From Giardia muris (lineage: Eukaryota > Fornicata > Diplomonadida > Hexamitidae), in assembly GCA_006247105.1 (NCBI GenBank), contig CM016925.1, positions 434,001 through 498,000 of the forward strand: 64,000 nucleotides of DNA, read 5' to 3'. Below are positions 34,768-43,991 of the stretch, piece by piece (positions within the stretch are counted from its first letter, which is position 1; each line of letters opens with the position of its first letter). Position numbers and translations under genes: made by a program. Under the pieces are notes generated by a model. It was not told the origin of the DNA, made no database searches, and saw only the letters and a program-made list of their open reading frames with translations.

Positions 34768-35056
34768 ATGTGAGTGCTTGTTCCGTTCTAGAAGTCGCAT
34801 GACCTCAGGACTCGTTCCGAGATGTCTGGAGGGTGGGAAACATAACAGATCCATGGTTTGGCTTCATCGGAGTCTCTCAGATCATAGACATCCCAGAAGC
34901 ATGAAGACCGTCAGGGACGTGGGAATGAGATACATGTCCACCCATTCCCGAAATGTGTGAGTCTTCTGAGCCATTACAAGTCCGGTGGGCATGGACTTTC
35001 ATGGAAAGGAGGGAAGAGCAACTGGATTAGTTCCTGTCTCTTCATCGTCCTCAATC
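34768..35056. other. Spacer, no gene seen
   Basis: I see no coding signal or RNA. The frame 34957-35229 is Ser/Gly-rich, unlike any family, and antiparallel to the broken coiled-coil gene. Confidence 0.35.
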
Positions 35057-35463
35057 TCACTCTAATCCTTGTGGGCAGGGATTCTCTTTCCCTACGGAAA
35101 GCTTTCGGAGACGTGCGAGCTCGAGAAGAAGCTTCTTCTCGCGTGAGTATGTCTTTGGCCTACGGACCTCTCGGAGCTCGCTTTGAAGCCTTTCTACCTC
35201 GAGCTGTAAGCGGAGGTTCTTATTGCTAAGGCGGGTGTATGCAGCAATGTTGACTTGGCCATCTGTCAGCGAGGGGTCTTCGTTAATTGTGGGCTTATCA
35301 TCCCTCCTGTCAAGAAGGTTCTGGAGGCACTCACTTGGGGTCGAGCGGAGAGTGCGATGATAGGCTTTCTACGGGACAACAGCTGAAGGATCGAAGTCGT
35401 CCGCCCCGCATACTCTGGGGGCGTGGTCAAGGATCGGTATCCTGAGGGATAAGTTTTGTTCAT
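35057..35463 (-). pseudogene. Broken coiled-coil gene (frame change or intron)
   Basis: An ATG at 35463 opens a frame (M-N-K-T-Y-P-S-G-Y-R-S, about 40 plausible residues). About 100 codons in a second frame, 35057-35368, encode a good coiled coil: L-S-N-K-N-L-R-L-Q-L-E-V-E-R-L, then S-R-E-K-K-L-L-L-E-L-A-R-L-R-K-L, ending in TGA at 35057-35059. That second frame has no Met and is bounded by a TAG at 35369-35371. One frame change, or a short intron, would link the two parts. I do not see clear Giardia splice motifs, so I favour a pseudogene or a base error. Confidence 0.5.
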
Positions 35464-35585
35464 GCTTCGAGGAGTTCAACAAATTGAAGTAGATGCAGTA
35501 GTATCATACTGCTTCCCCCACTTCTGACAGGCCTGCATCACTCATATTCTCCTCATTAGGTCATTAGAACCTTCGACACCCAGAT

Positions 35586-36434
35586 ATGCAACCAGCCATT
35601 CTTGGCAGCCCGGAACGGTCATCTGCCCTCTTAGGTAAGATACGAACAAATTGGATGAAGCTGACCCAGATCCGCAACGCCACACTGCTCCTCGAGTACG
35701 CGGGGACAACCTTTCTCATCGACCCTATGCTGTCCGAACAGAGCGCATGGGACGGCTTCCCCGGTACGGCACGCAGTCACATTCGCAATCCGATGGTCGG
35801 GCTTCCAATCAGTGTGGAGACGATTGTTGCGGCAGATATAGTCATCTTAACGCACACTCACGAGGACCACTGGGATGCAGCTGCCCGAAAGTTAATCCCG
35901 TCGAGCAAACTGATCTACACACAACACGAGAAGGACGCTGAGCTTGTTCGCCTGCAGGGCTTCACCAACGTTCGCGTGCTGAGAGACGAGAACTGTTTCA
36001 CTAACGGGCTGACAGTCTACAAGACAGACGGCCAGCACGGTAGCAACGAGGCCTGGTCCGTGCCCGAACTTTGTGAGTCCTTAGGTGATGCTTGCGGACT
36101 GATCTTCACGCACCACGATGAAAAAACGGTGTATATTGCTGGGGACACCGTTTGGGTCAAACCTTACGTCAGAGCTCTACAGCGCTTCAACCCGGATGTG
36201 GTGGTGCTCAATGCCGGTTTTGCACACATTGATAACTATGGCCCAATCATCATGGGGGCTAATGACGTCCTGAATACCCATAAGATGCTGCCATCGGCCA
36301 GAATCGTTGCTTCGCATATGGAGGCTATCAACCACTGCCTTCTGACGCGCAGGGAGTTACGTACTTTCATCCAAGAGCATGGGATCGAGGAGAGCGTGTT
36401 AATACCCGAAGACGGAGAAAGTATGACCTTCTGA
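35586..36434 (+). CDS. Metallo-beta-lactamase-fold hydrolase, bacterial type
   Basis: A 282-residue MBL-fold protein. The metal motif H-T-H-E-D-H (90-95) is intact. Asp187 in A-G-D-T and His244/His250 in S-H-M-E-A-I-N-H are good further ligands, and His151 (G-Q-H-G) is a candidate. The sequence from residue 24 (M-K-L-T-Q-I-R-N-A-T-L) begins just like bacterial UlaG-type MBL hydrolases. Met24 (35655) may therefore be the true start, or the first 23 residues were added after transfer. No signal or targeting peptide is visible. The substrate is unknown: the fold covers lactonases, phosphodiesterases and others. It is probably a lateral gene transfer. A fragment of a second bacterial-type gene follows within 15 bp on the same strand. 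Confidence 0.88.
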   Translation: MQPAILGSPERSSALLGKIRTNWMKLTQIRNATLLLEYAGTTFLIDPMLSEQSAWDGFPGTARSHIRNPMVGLPISVETIVAADIVILTHTHEDHWDAAARKLIPSSKLIYTQHEKDAELVRLQGFTNVRVLRDENCFTNGLTVYKTDGQHGSNEAWSVPELCESLGDACGLIFTHHDEKTVYIAGDTVWVKPYVRALQRFNPDVVVLNAGFAHIDNYGPIIMGANDVLNTHKMLPSARIVASHMEAINHCLLTRRELRTFIQEHGIEESVLIPEDGESMTF

Positions 36435-36448
36435 ATGCAGGGCTGAAG

Positions 36449-36730
36449 GTGAGTCTTCCTGCAATGCTCAAGAGCTTCATCGATTCGGTCTTCGCCTATG
36501 GGTGGGCCTACGGGACAGGAGAGGCGTTACATGGAAAGAAGTACCGCGTGATCATGACGACCGGTGGGAACTCTAAGAGCTATTCTGGAGAGTTCACGAT
36601 CAACGATCTCACAAAGCCCTTCATCACCTCCGCGAAGTATTGCAGTATGGAGCCACTGCCTTTCCACGTGATCCACTCCGACAGTCCGAGTGAGGGCCGT
36701 GTGGAGAAGTACCTCTCCCTCTTCAAGTGA
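36449..36730 (+). pseudogene. C-terminal part of a flavodoxin-fold NAD(P)H oxidoreductase
   Basis: The frame encodes S-L-P-A-M-L-K-S-F-I-D-S-V-F-A-Y-G-W-A-Y-G, then G-K-K-Y-R-V-I-M-T-T-G-G. This is typical of the second half of bacterial NAD(P)H quinone oxidoreductases and FMN reductases (KefF/MdaB/YwrO family). The first half, about 80-100 residues that include the flavin phosphate loop, is absent; the sequence upstream is the end of the hydrolase gene. The frame begins with GTG and its first Met is at 36464. It cannot form a complete flavodoxin fold, so it is likely a remnant. Yet it ends in a perfect AGTGAAT signal, so it may still be expressed. Confidence 0.7.
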
Positions 36731-36732
36731 AT
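36726..36732 (+). terminator. Polyadenylation signal AGTGAAT
   Basis: A perfect AGTRAAY match overlapping the stop codon of the flavodoxin-fold fragment. Confidence 0.65.
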
Positions 36733-36834
36733 CCTCCTGGAGCGGGGTCGGCATCGAGGTCCTCTAGTGTGGGGTGCTCAGAGAGGGGAGGATCATCTCC
36801 AGTCTTCTCTGAAGGGCGGGAACGAACAGGACCG

Positions 36835-38967
36835 ATGGAACAGCAGTCCAGAGCTCTCATCAACGGCCTGACATCCCTGGGTGGCTGTGGAGTGGGCCGC
36901 ATCATCGACTCGTCAACCTCCAAACGACCTCGAGGCACCTCTGGAGATACAGGCACCCGGGTGCAGACGGGACGAGTCAGTTCGGGGGCTGGCCCTTGCC
37001 CTCCAATAGAGCCCGGACGACCCGCAATGCTCGGGACGATCGACCGCTCCTCCGGGAGAGCAGTACCGGAGATCGACGTCCTCGAGGGCTCGATGGAGGT
37101 GAAGAACGCGAGAGACCTCTCGTGTACGGAAGGGACAGACCCAACTAACTGCAAGACGGGGAGCTGCCTCGACCTCGGGACGCTGGGGAAGGTCTGCAAG
37201 GAGTGCGCGACCACGACCGAGGCCCCGATCGACGGGACGTGCAGCTCGACCGTCGGGAGCAACACGTGTTCCAATGGTGTCTGCACGGCATGCACAGGGA
37301 CCTACTTCCTCTTCTACGGGGGGTGCTACAACCAGGCCAGTGGAGGCGAGGGCGCTGCTCTCTGCAAGACGGCATCGAACGGGCAATGCTCAGAGAGGGC
37401 TGATACTGCGACAGGCATCTTCGTGAAGGGGAGTAACTCCAACCCATCAGGCCTCTACACCTGCGACGACGAGACGAACGGGGTTCCCAACTGCAAGACC
37501 TGCACCTCCCCCGCCGCCGACAAGCCGACCTGCACGGAGTGCGCCTCCGGGTTCGGGCCTGTCGTGGAGAGCCTCGAGGCACCAACGATCACCTCCTGCG
37601 TCAGCTGCTCATCGGACAAGAACTGCAAGAGCTGCATGCAGATCGGGACCAGCTTCGTGTGTCTCGAGTGCAATGGTACCACTCACGTCCCCGTCAACGG
37701 GAAGTGCGTCCTCAAGGACAGTGCCTCCTCCTGCACTCCTGCCTCCAACTCCGGGAAGTGCACGGACTGCAAGGAGGGGAGCCTCTTCTTCCACGACGGC
37801 TGCTTCAGCCCCGAGAGCCTCAAGAGCCTCGGGATCTGCCTCGAGTCCTTCTCCGTCCCGGGCTGGTCCGAGGTCCTCTGCGGTAAGTGCGGGAAGGGGC
37901 TCGCCCCCGTCGACGGGAGGTGTATAAAGGTGGAAGGGGGGACGGCCGATCCGACCAGCTCATGCACGACGAGCCAAGAGGACACCCAGGTCGGGGTCTG
38001 CAACTCCTGTGGGTCCTCGAGCACCCACTTCCTCTTCAACGGGGGGTGCTACAAACAGGCAGATGGGGTCGGGAGCAAGCTGTGCAGTGCAACCCCCTCC
38101 TCTGGAGCGTGTTCGACCTCGACCTCCATCGCCTTCCTCAAGGACAAGAAGCTCTACCTCTGCGGGGACGCGACGAACGGGAAGGCGAACTGCAACACCT
38201 GCACCTACTCCACGTCCTTCTCCTGCACGTCCTGCCTCAACGGATGCATGCTCTCCAACTCCTCCTGCCTCTCCTCCTTCGATGCGGACAAGACGGGCCT
38301 CTGTGCCAGGAGCAACCAGCTTCTCGTCGGGGAGGCCCTGGTGTGCAAGGAGTGCAAGAAGGGAAGTGTTCCGATCGACGGGACGTGCCTCGAGGTCAGT
38401 TCGACCCTCTCGAGGACGGCCACCAACGACGTCTGCAAGAAGGCCGACGGGACGACTCCTGTCGACGGGACCGCCACGAGGTGCGAGAACTGCTCGACGG
38501 CCTACTTCCTCTTCGAGGGGGGCTGCTATCCCACGACCACGGGCTCCGTCGGGAGCAAGCTGTGCTCATCGGCCTCCAATGGGAAGTGCACAACAAAGGC
38601 CACCAACTCTCCCTTCCCATTTGATCAGACCTCAGGCGTCTTCACCCTCTGTCCGGCCGGCTGTGGGGCATGCTCCTCTGCCACCACCTGCACGTCCTGC
38701 GGTCTCGGGTACTACAACACGACCTCCGTCACCTCCTCCTCTGACTGCAAGGCCTGCCCCAGTGGCTGCACGACGTGCTCCGCCTCGGCCTGCATCACGT
38801 GCTGGGACGGGAGTGCTCCGACCGACGGGAAGTGCAGTGCCGTCCCCTCCTCCAGCTCCTCGGGGCTCTCGGGGGGTGCCATTGCGGGGATCGTCATCGC
38901 CGTCCTGCTGGTCCTGGGAGGTCTCGGGGGCTTCCTCGGTTGGTGGTTCGGATGCAGGGGGAAGTGA
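36835..38967 (+). CDS. Variant-specific surface protein (VSP)-like, no signal peptide
   Basis: The Cys-rich part (from about 37114) has some twenty CxxC motifs, three G-G-C-Y motifs (in F-L-F-x-G-G-C-Y), and a C-terminal span of about 22 hydrophobic residues (G-A-I-A-G-I-V-I-A-V-L-L-V-L) followed by C-R-G-K and stop. This is the VSP design, with the tail facing the cytosol. G. intestinalis VSPs end CRGKA; here Ala is missing. No hydrophobic signal peptide is found. Candidate Mets are 36835, 37027 and 37093, and the residues before the Cys-rich region are polar. The copy may be a silent, 5'-truncated donor. I give the first ATG; the true start is unresolved. A perfect AGTGAAT follows the stop. 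Confidence 0.85.
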   Translation: MEQQSRALINGLTSLGGCGVGRIIDSSTSKRPRGTSGDTGTRVQTGRVSSGAGPCPPIEPGRPAMLGTIDRSSGRAVPEIDVLEGSMEVKNARDLSCTEGTDPTNCKTGSCLDLGTLGKVCKECATTTEAPIDGTCSSTVGSNTCSNGVCTACTGTYFLFYGGCYNQASGGEGAALCKTASNGQCSERADTATGIFVKGSNSNPSGLYTCDDETNGVPNCKTCTSPAADKPTCTECASGFGPVVESLEAPTITSCVSCSSDKNCKSCMQIGTSFVCLECNGTTHVPVNGKCVLKDSASSCTPASNSGKCTDCKEGSLFFHDGCFSPESLKSLGICLESFSVPGWSEVLCGKCGKGLAPVDGRCIKVEGGTADPTSSCTTSQEDTQVGVCNSCGSSSTHFLFNGGCYKQADGVGSKLCSATPSSGACSTSTSIAFLKDKKLYLCGDATNGKANCNTCTYSTSFSCTSCLNGCMLSNSSCLSSFDADKTGLCARSNQLLVGEALVCKECKKGSVPIDGTCLEVSSTLSRTATNDVCKKADGTTPVDGTATRCENCSTAYFLFEGGCYPTTTGSVGSKLCSSASNGKCTTKATNSPFPFDQTSGVFTLCPAGCGACSSATTCTSCGLGYYNTTSVTSSSDCKACPSGCTTCSASACITCWDGSAPTDGKCSAVPSSSSSGLSGGAIAGIVIAVLLVLGGLGGFLGWWFGCRGK

Positions 38968-38973
38968 GTGAAT
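38967..38973 (+). terminator. Polyadenylation signal AGTGAAT
   Basis: A perfect AGTRAAY match that starts at the last base of the VSP stop codon. Confidence 0.75.
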
Positions 38974-39360
38974 GTAGGCACTCCTCTCCTTCTCAGTGCT
39001 CTGATCGTCCGATAGGATTCTTCCTCCTCACGAAGAAGGAGGGAGAGACTTCGGGATAAGTTCGATAGGCTCAAGAAGTCGACGAGACGTTTCTGAGAGG
39101 AGGTCTGGAGATGAGGAATGGAATGGGACTCAGGAGTGACAAGGAGACCTCTCCGAATCATCGGTTCGCGTTCTATAGGGGCATTGGACTGGCATGACGT
39201 CTTGGGCTGTCACTCGCCCGGCTCTGTACCACATTCCTAGGATTGAAGATCGGGGCATGGAGAGGTCATCTTGGCACCATCTCATTGGTGCAGTTCTTCC
39301 TGGTCCATCGCAATGATGTGGGGTCGTGGAGGCTGTCGTGATCGATAGCCGGAAGACGAG
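38974..39360. other. Intergenic region, 387 bp, no gene seen
   Basis: I see no long ATG-started frame and no tRNA pattern. Two short hairpins can be drawn (CCTCCT with AGGAGG near 39019-39040; CACCA with TGGTG near 39276-39290). Neither has a known role. This is the right border of the rearranged island. Confidence 0.35.
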
Positions 39361-42300
39361 ATGACTCGCACGTCCTCCGAAGTAGCTCGGTTAACTCTCC
39401 CCGCTTCTCTGTACATAGACATGTTTTCAATCCTCTCTAGATGTAGTGCTTGTCGTACACTCTTACTAGGACCAGATAACGAAAAATTCATGTTGGGCAC
39501 ACTCCGACGATATCTTTCTCACAGTCAGCTGGAGGACGGTATCTCGCAGAAGGCCGCGCTCGAGGCAGTTCTGTATTATCAGGATGCGCTTGTCTTCTTT
39601 GAGGCTGGCAAGGTCACAGTCACCGGTTACGATCCGAGTGGAGCGGCATTGCCTGTCCTTAAGAAGCGGACATGCATTTCTTTCGGAGACGCAATAGCCT
39701 TATCTGTTGCAAAGCGAGACAATGCGACATTCCTGGTTTTAGTCATGGAGGCCGACTCGGCGAATTTGGAACAACTCCATAGGATCAGATCTGGGGATAT
39801 CAGCCATGAAGAACTAGAGGAGTTTCTGACCACGGCAACGCTTGAGACTCAGTATCGCGTCTATGGGCTCAATGGCGCCTTACACTACAGTGTTAAAACT
39901 CCGAAGCAGATGATATACGCGAACTCTCTGGAGGGGACACCACTCATCATTGGATTGGCCATGCAGAAAGGTAAGGAGGATCGGGGGATAATTAAGCCTA
40001 CCTTGACCTTTGACTTCCTTATTGACATGCAAGAGGCAGGATACGTTGCTCCCTGTCGGCTGATTGCTCCACCTCAACCGCAGATTCCTCCACTTGTTGA
40101 TATTGTGGCCTACCCTGCTCTTTTCCGGATAAAGGTGAAAGGTCGAGCTCTTGCGAGCGCTAATCCAGTGACATCCAAGCATGCACTCGACGAGCTCTTG
40201 GCCTCCAAAGATATTTCGTCCGGTACCGTCATCTACACCGTGGCTGCCATTCATACGAGTCTTTCGGGAACTGAAGCCTTCTATCGCGAATATGATATTA
40301 AGTTTACTCAACCATCTAAGAGGAGTCAGAGTGAGAGGGAGTTTCTGCGCTCCATCACGACATCCGTTCACGTCTCTTTGACTAAGGTCATCATGGCGCC
40401 CACGCAGATAATAAGCACGATGGCAATTAATGCGGGTGCGCCACCAGGTAGCCTTCTCGCAGACGTCTTTGGACTCCTCTTGAGAGACGGTATGGTCCAT
40501 ATCTATTCTAGAAAAGATGGAAACTCTGCTTCCTTGGCACATGTTCAAGTCTTCAGTCACACCTTCACACGAGCGTTCTGTGCTAATATGCAGGGCTCGC
40601 TGCTCCTCCTTGCTTCCGATAGTGGGGAGCTGGCTATGCTCGGAGTCGATGGAATCTGGAATTCAGACGCAAGAATCGAAGAGATCAAGGTACAGTTGAA
40701 CCAGCTATTTCTAGGGGATTCTGACGACGTGAATATGAGTCCAGAGGACCGAACCAACATGCAGGATCTGTTAAAGCTCGGGATCTTTCCAGATCCTGAA
40801 AATAGGGTGTCTGATAGGCAATATACGCAGTTGGGGACTAAGAAACCGGGGAGGCTTGCCGTCCTCTTCCGGCTTGAGTATAAGCCTGGTATCTCATGCC
40901 TTGCGATGACTAAAGATGCTAGGACGACATTGCTCGGTCTTCCTGGGACTAGGTTTGTTGCTATCCCTGCAATCAGCCTCAGGAGCCGTGCCCTTGTTTC
41001 AGCATACCAGGACTTGCTACTTAATCGATCCAATACCCTCGTTAATTCACGAGAACAGATACCTGATGTCGAGAACGCGCTCAATGCTGTGTTATCTCTT
41101 CTCCGGAGCAGAAGTATCCCGGTGGACACGATCCAGCAGGCTATCAATACCTTCTTCGCGTTCGACGAGACCCCCTGGGGCTTTAAACCGATTCAAGAGG
41201 GTGTTCTTGGAGAAGAAGACATCCCTCAAGAGCTGGACAAGTCTGTTTCACGCGTACTCAGTCTCATGGCATCCGTAGCAGCTCCCACCCTTGAGTCGGA
41301 CCTCAATTCCATCGCTATGGGTCCAGTAGGAACAGGAATAGTCGCAAAAAGTCTCACGAGTACCATACCCGTCCCATATCAGCCCGACCCTGTCACCATG
41401 GATGGCTTCAAAACTCCAACCATTGAGGAGAAAGGATTCTTCCTTGACGAGGACGTTCCAGGCGATCAATTTCAGTTCTGTGATATTCGTGAGTCGGACC
41501 TTCTTCAGGAGCACCTCGTCGATACGGCACGCGATCTTCTTGAGAGTGGAATGACAAGGGAGGATGTATGTAGGTCCTTCGGCGGCCAGCTGATCGAAAA
41601 GCTACGAAGCAGCGCCCTTGCTAGTACCGTGAAGGCGCATTCCGGTGCATCTCAGGACGAGGACTGCGGCCGTGAACCTGAAAGAGGGTCTGAGAACGTT
41701 CTAGAAGTGCAGAGTAAGGTCTTAGAGAATGATCTTTTGGCCATTCCCGAGAATCGCATCAGCACCATCCCCGATGCCGACTTGGAAGAGTTAGATGACC
41801 TTAAACGCCTCTTGGGAACACTTTCTGCAGCGTGGACGGAAGCGACGTTCCGGAGGCTTGCTTTGACGACCCTAAGACCTGAGCTCCCGACCCTCCACAC
41901 CAAGGATGATGGAAGCACGCTTATTGCCGAGTATCAAAAGAATAAGGACGCAGCTGTTGTCCCGGCTAACCGTGGGTTAGATTCTGCCTTGACTCTTCTT
42001 CTTCATGACAATCCGTTGTTTGTTTTAGCTGCGTGTGGGCTTCGTGGCCCTTGTGAGCAACGAAACTATTACTTTTCCAGCGATGAGCAACGCCCCGAGC
42101 ATAACATTCTGATGGGTGCTCCATATGGCTTCCTTTTTGTGATTCAGGTCCGAGTAGCCGTTCTTGAGCCATGTGGGCTTGTAAGAGAGCATATCAGCGG
42201 GCGTATGGTCTGCGAGATATTGAATTCTCTTCATGGGACGTCAGGCCGTTTGAACCTCTCCCGCTCAGACAAATTGGCACGTCATGTGCAAAGTTTCATT

Positions 42301-43497
42301 ACGGCCGTTTACGAAGAAGACTTCGCCGAGGCTCGGGATTTGTGTAGCGGCTGCGGAAATATGCACTCAGAAGCATTATCAAGTGTCCTGCACGTTGACA
42401 TGCCCCCATATCTCTTCATTGCCGGGATACACGATCTTGCGCGTGAGTTTTCGTTTTCCCAGGAGCTTAGTACCTCTTCTACCCCCTGTACGGCCAGTTA
42501 TAGACTCGTTGGTGCAATAACCAGAGATTTCGCTACCATATACTCAACTGATCCGCTTGGGAAGTGGAATGCATCTGATCTTACTGGAACCACCTCTCCG
42601 ACTCTTGAAAGCGATGTCCTTCAGAACCACTACTATTCTGTCTACGTTCGAAAGGACATGGTTCCCTCCATCACCGTGCCTCCCACCACGTTGGATGTGA
42701 TATGTGCATACCAGCATGCTCTGTCAATGCCCCCAATGAGCTTTGATACGAGTGATGCAGAGATTCGAATCAAGGACCTCACCCTTCGGGTGGCTTCTCT
42801 TCAGACACAAGTGGAAAGCCGTGCACTTGCGGAGGAGCACGCTCGGAAGCGTGTTGAATCACTCAACATGGAGAACAAGGAGCTTAAGAAGCAGGTGGCC
42901 GAACTCAAGACGGATCTGGCGTTTGAGGAGCAGAACCAACGGCAACTATCCTTTGCTCTCGAGCCTTCGCATGATGGACGGTCGGAGGAGCTTGCAGCAC
43001 AGCTGGCGGACCTGAAGAAAGAGTTGCACCGTCAAGAGGCCTTACATAAGGCCGCTCTTATTGAGTTAGAAGAGGCCCATCGGGCAGCTCGAGATCAGGA
43101 CCGTGCACGAGAAGTAGCCGAGCTAGGGATGTACGATGTGACTATCAAGCACTGCTTACGTGCGTTAGGAGAGACTGATCTTCCGGAGTCTCGAAGAGAC
43201 CTATTACTGCTCTTACAGACCCGTTGCATGAACGTCTCGAGCAACCTCTCTTTGTCAGGGGCCATTGGAGGCCAAGCCGTTCGGTCGTCTCAACAACGTC
43301 TCACCAGAAGCCGTCTTGTTTCACGCTCCCTCGCGAGTAGTGTTGAGGGAGCTTGGCAGGCGTCTGAATTCGAGGATCAACCACCAACGAGCCGCCACCT
43401 TCTCATGAGCACCGTGCTACCCGTGCTTTGCTTCTTTATCGGGATGGTCATCATCGTCGTGCTTGCGATGGCCTTCAGCAGGAATGATGTCGTTTGA
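39361..43497 (+). CDS. Large hypothetical protein with C-terminal coiled coil and membrane anchor, 1378 aa
   Basis: Not recognised. The N-terminal two-thirds is a mix of strands and helices that might form a beta-propeller (short repeats of V-F-x-L-x-x-D-G type near residues 350-430), but no clear WD units. Residues about 1140-1260 form a coiled coil (R-I-K-D-L-T-L-R-V-A-S-L-Q and following). About 20 hydrophobic residues near the end (V-L-P-V-L-C-F-F-I-G-M-V-I-I-V-V-L-A) followed by a short polar tail suggest a tail-anchored membrane protein. The coiled coil plus anchor suggests a tether or a nuclear-envelope/ER protein. The ATG could be 39361 or 39421 (context GACATG). Confidence 0.75.
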   Translation: MTRTSSEVARLTLPASLYIDMFSILSRCSACRTLLLGPDNEKFMLGTLRRYLSHSQLEDGISQKAALEAVLYYQDALVFFEAGKVTVTGYDPSGAALPVLKKRTCISFGDAIALSVAKRDNATFLVLVMEADSANLEQLHRIRSGDISHEELEEFLTTATLETQYRVYGLNGALHYSVKTPKQMIYANSLEGTPLIIGLAMQKGKEDRGIIKPTLTFDFLIDMQEAGYVAPCRLIAPPQPQIPPLVDIVAYPALFRIKVKGRALASANPVTSKHALDELLASKDISSGTVIYTVAAIHTSLSGTEAFYREYDIKFTQPSKRSQSEREFLRSITTSVHVSLTKVIMAPTQIISTMAINAGAPPGSLLADVFGLLLRDGMVHIYSRKDGNSASLAHVQVFSHTFTRAFCANMQGSLLLLASDSGELAMLGVDGIWNSDARIEEIKVQLNQLFLGDSDDVNMSPEDRTNMQDLLKLGIFPDPENRVSDRQYTQLGTKKPGRLAVLFRLEYKPGISCLAMTKDARTTLLGLPGTRFVAIPAISLRSRALVSAYQDLLLNRSNTLVNSREQIPDVENALNAVLSLLRSRSIPVDTIQQAINTFFAFDETPWGFKPIQEGVLGEEDIPQELDKSVSRVLSLMASVAAPTLESDLNSIAMGPVGTGIVAKSLTSTIPVPYQPDPVTMDGFKTPTIEEKGFFLDEDVPGDQFQFCDIRESDLLQEHLVDTARDLLESGMTREDVCRSFGGQLIEKLRSSALASTVKAHSGASQDEDCGREPERGSENVLEVQSKVLENDLLAIPENRISTIPDADLEELDDLKRLLGTLSAAWTEATFRRLALTTLRPELPTLHTKDDGSTLIAEYQKNKDAAVVPANRGLDSALTLLLHDNPLFVLAACGLRGPCEQRNYYFSSDEQRPEHNILMGAPYGFLFVIQVRVAVLEPCGLVREHISGRMVCEILNSLHGTSGRLNLSRSDKLARHVQSFITAVYEEDFAEARDLCSGCGNMHSEALSSVLHVDMPPYLFIAGIHDLAREFSFSQELSTSSTPCTASYRLVGAITRDFATIYSTDPLGKWNASDLTGTTSPTLESDVLQNHYYSVYVRKDMVPSITVPPTTLDVICAYQHALSMPPMSFDTSDAEIRIKDLTLRVASLQTQVESRALAEEHARKRVESLNMENKELKKQVAELKTDLAFEEQNQRQLSFALEPSHDGRSEELAAQLADLKKELHRQEALHKAALIELEEAHRAARDQDRAREVAELGMYDVTIKHCLRALGETDLPESRRDLLLLLQTRCMNVSSNLSLSGAIGGQAVRSSQQRLTRSRLVSRSLASSVEGAWQASEFEDQPPTSRHLLMSTVLPVLCFFIGMVIIVVLAMAFSRNDVV

Positions 43498-43501
43498 ATC
43501 T

Positions 43502-43984
43502 TTACTTGAGGAAATCATCAAGGGAGATCGAGAACGGGTTATGGGAGCGCTTGACTAGGGCGCCGTTCTCGGTTTTGCGAGGATTGAGGAGCACTGATGT
43601 CGCTCGAACGATCGTCTTCGTTGCGGCCGCCTTTGCACACTCCAGAGGAAGCTTGAACGTACGTACCTTGCCACAAGTACATCTCATACTCACTCGTGCT
43701 GGAAGCGGATGATTCCGAACGTACTTCTTACCTCCTTGGAACCTGACGACCATACGAAACGAGGGGTCATCAACTTCGAGTGAATCCAAGGGAAGTATTG
43801 AGCCACAGCTACGACACACGAGTGGGGAGTAGATTGGTCCTGCATCTCCTTCAACGTTTGCGACGTGATTTCCGGCTACTTGCTGATACTCCGTAGCCAA
43901 GACCGGCTCCGTCCGAGCCACTACAGAGGCGCACTGAGTTAGATGCTGAGCTACTAATAGATGAACATCACGATTAGAATCCAT
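43502..43984 (-). CDS. Zinc-binding protein, possible RNase P/MRP Rpr2/Rpp21-like subunit
   Basis: A 160-residue basic protein with two Cys pairs 46 residues apart: C-R-S-C-G near residue 57 and C-T-C-G near residue 103. The pattern (helical N-terminus, then a four-Cys zinc site with a strand-rich segment between the pairs) resembles the Rpr2/Rpp21/Snm1 family that processes tRNA and rRNA. The resemblance is weak, and another zinc-ribbon family is possible. A minus-strand AGTAAAG near 43500-43506 overlaps its stop. The start codon lies 7 bp from that of the divergent gene. Confidence 0.6.
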   Translation of the reverse strand: MDSNRDVHLLVAQHLTQCASVVARTEPVLATEYQQVAGNHVANVEGDAGPIYSPLVCRSCGSILPLDSLEVDDPSFRMVVRFQGGKKYVRNHPLPARVSMRCTCGKVRTFKLPLECAKAAATKTIVRATSVLLNPRKTENGALVKRSHNPFSISLDDFLK

Positions 43985-43991
43985 TAAGATA
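43985..43991. promoter_or_regulatory. 7-bp divergent start region
   Basis: The two ATGs are separated by TAAGATA. Each gene's promoter must lie largely inside the other's coding sequence, and the 5' UTRs must be nearly absent or overlap the opposite gene. Confidence 0.6.

Noticed and set aside
35350..35420. Giardia-type intron in the coiled-coil gene
   Set aside because: No convincing 5' GTATGT-like and 3' branch/acceptor motif pair; kept only as an alternative in the findings.
36723..37386. Minus-strand frames opposite the VSP start
   Set aside because: Pro/Arg-rich antisense of a G+C-rich gene; considered as a possible leader source or gene and dismissed.
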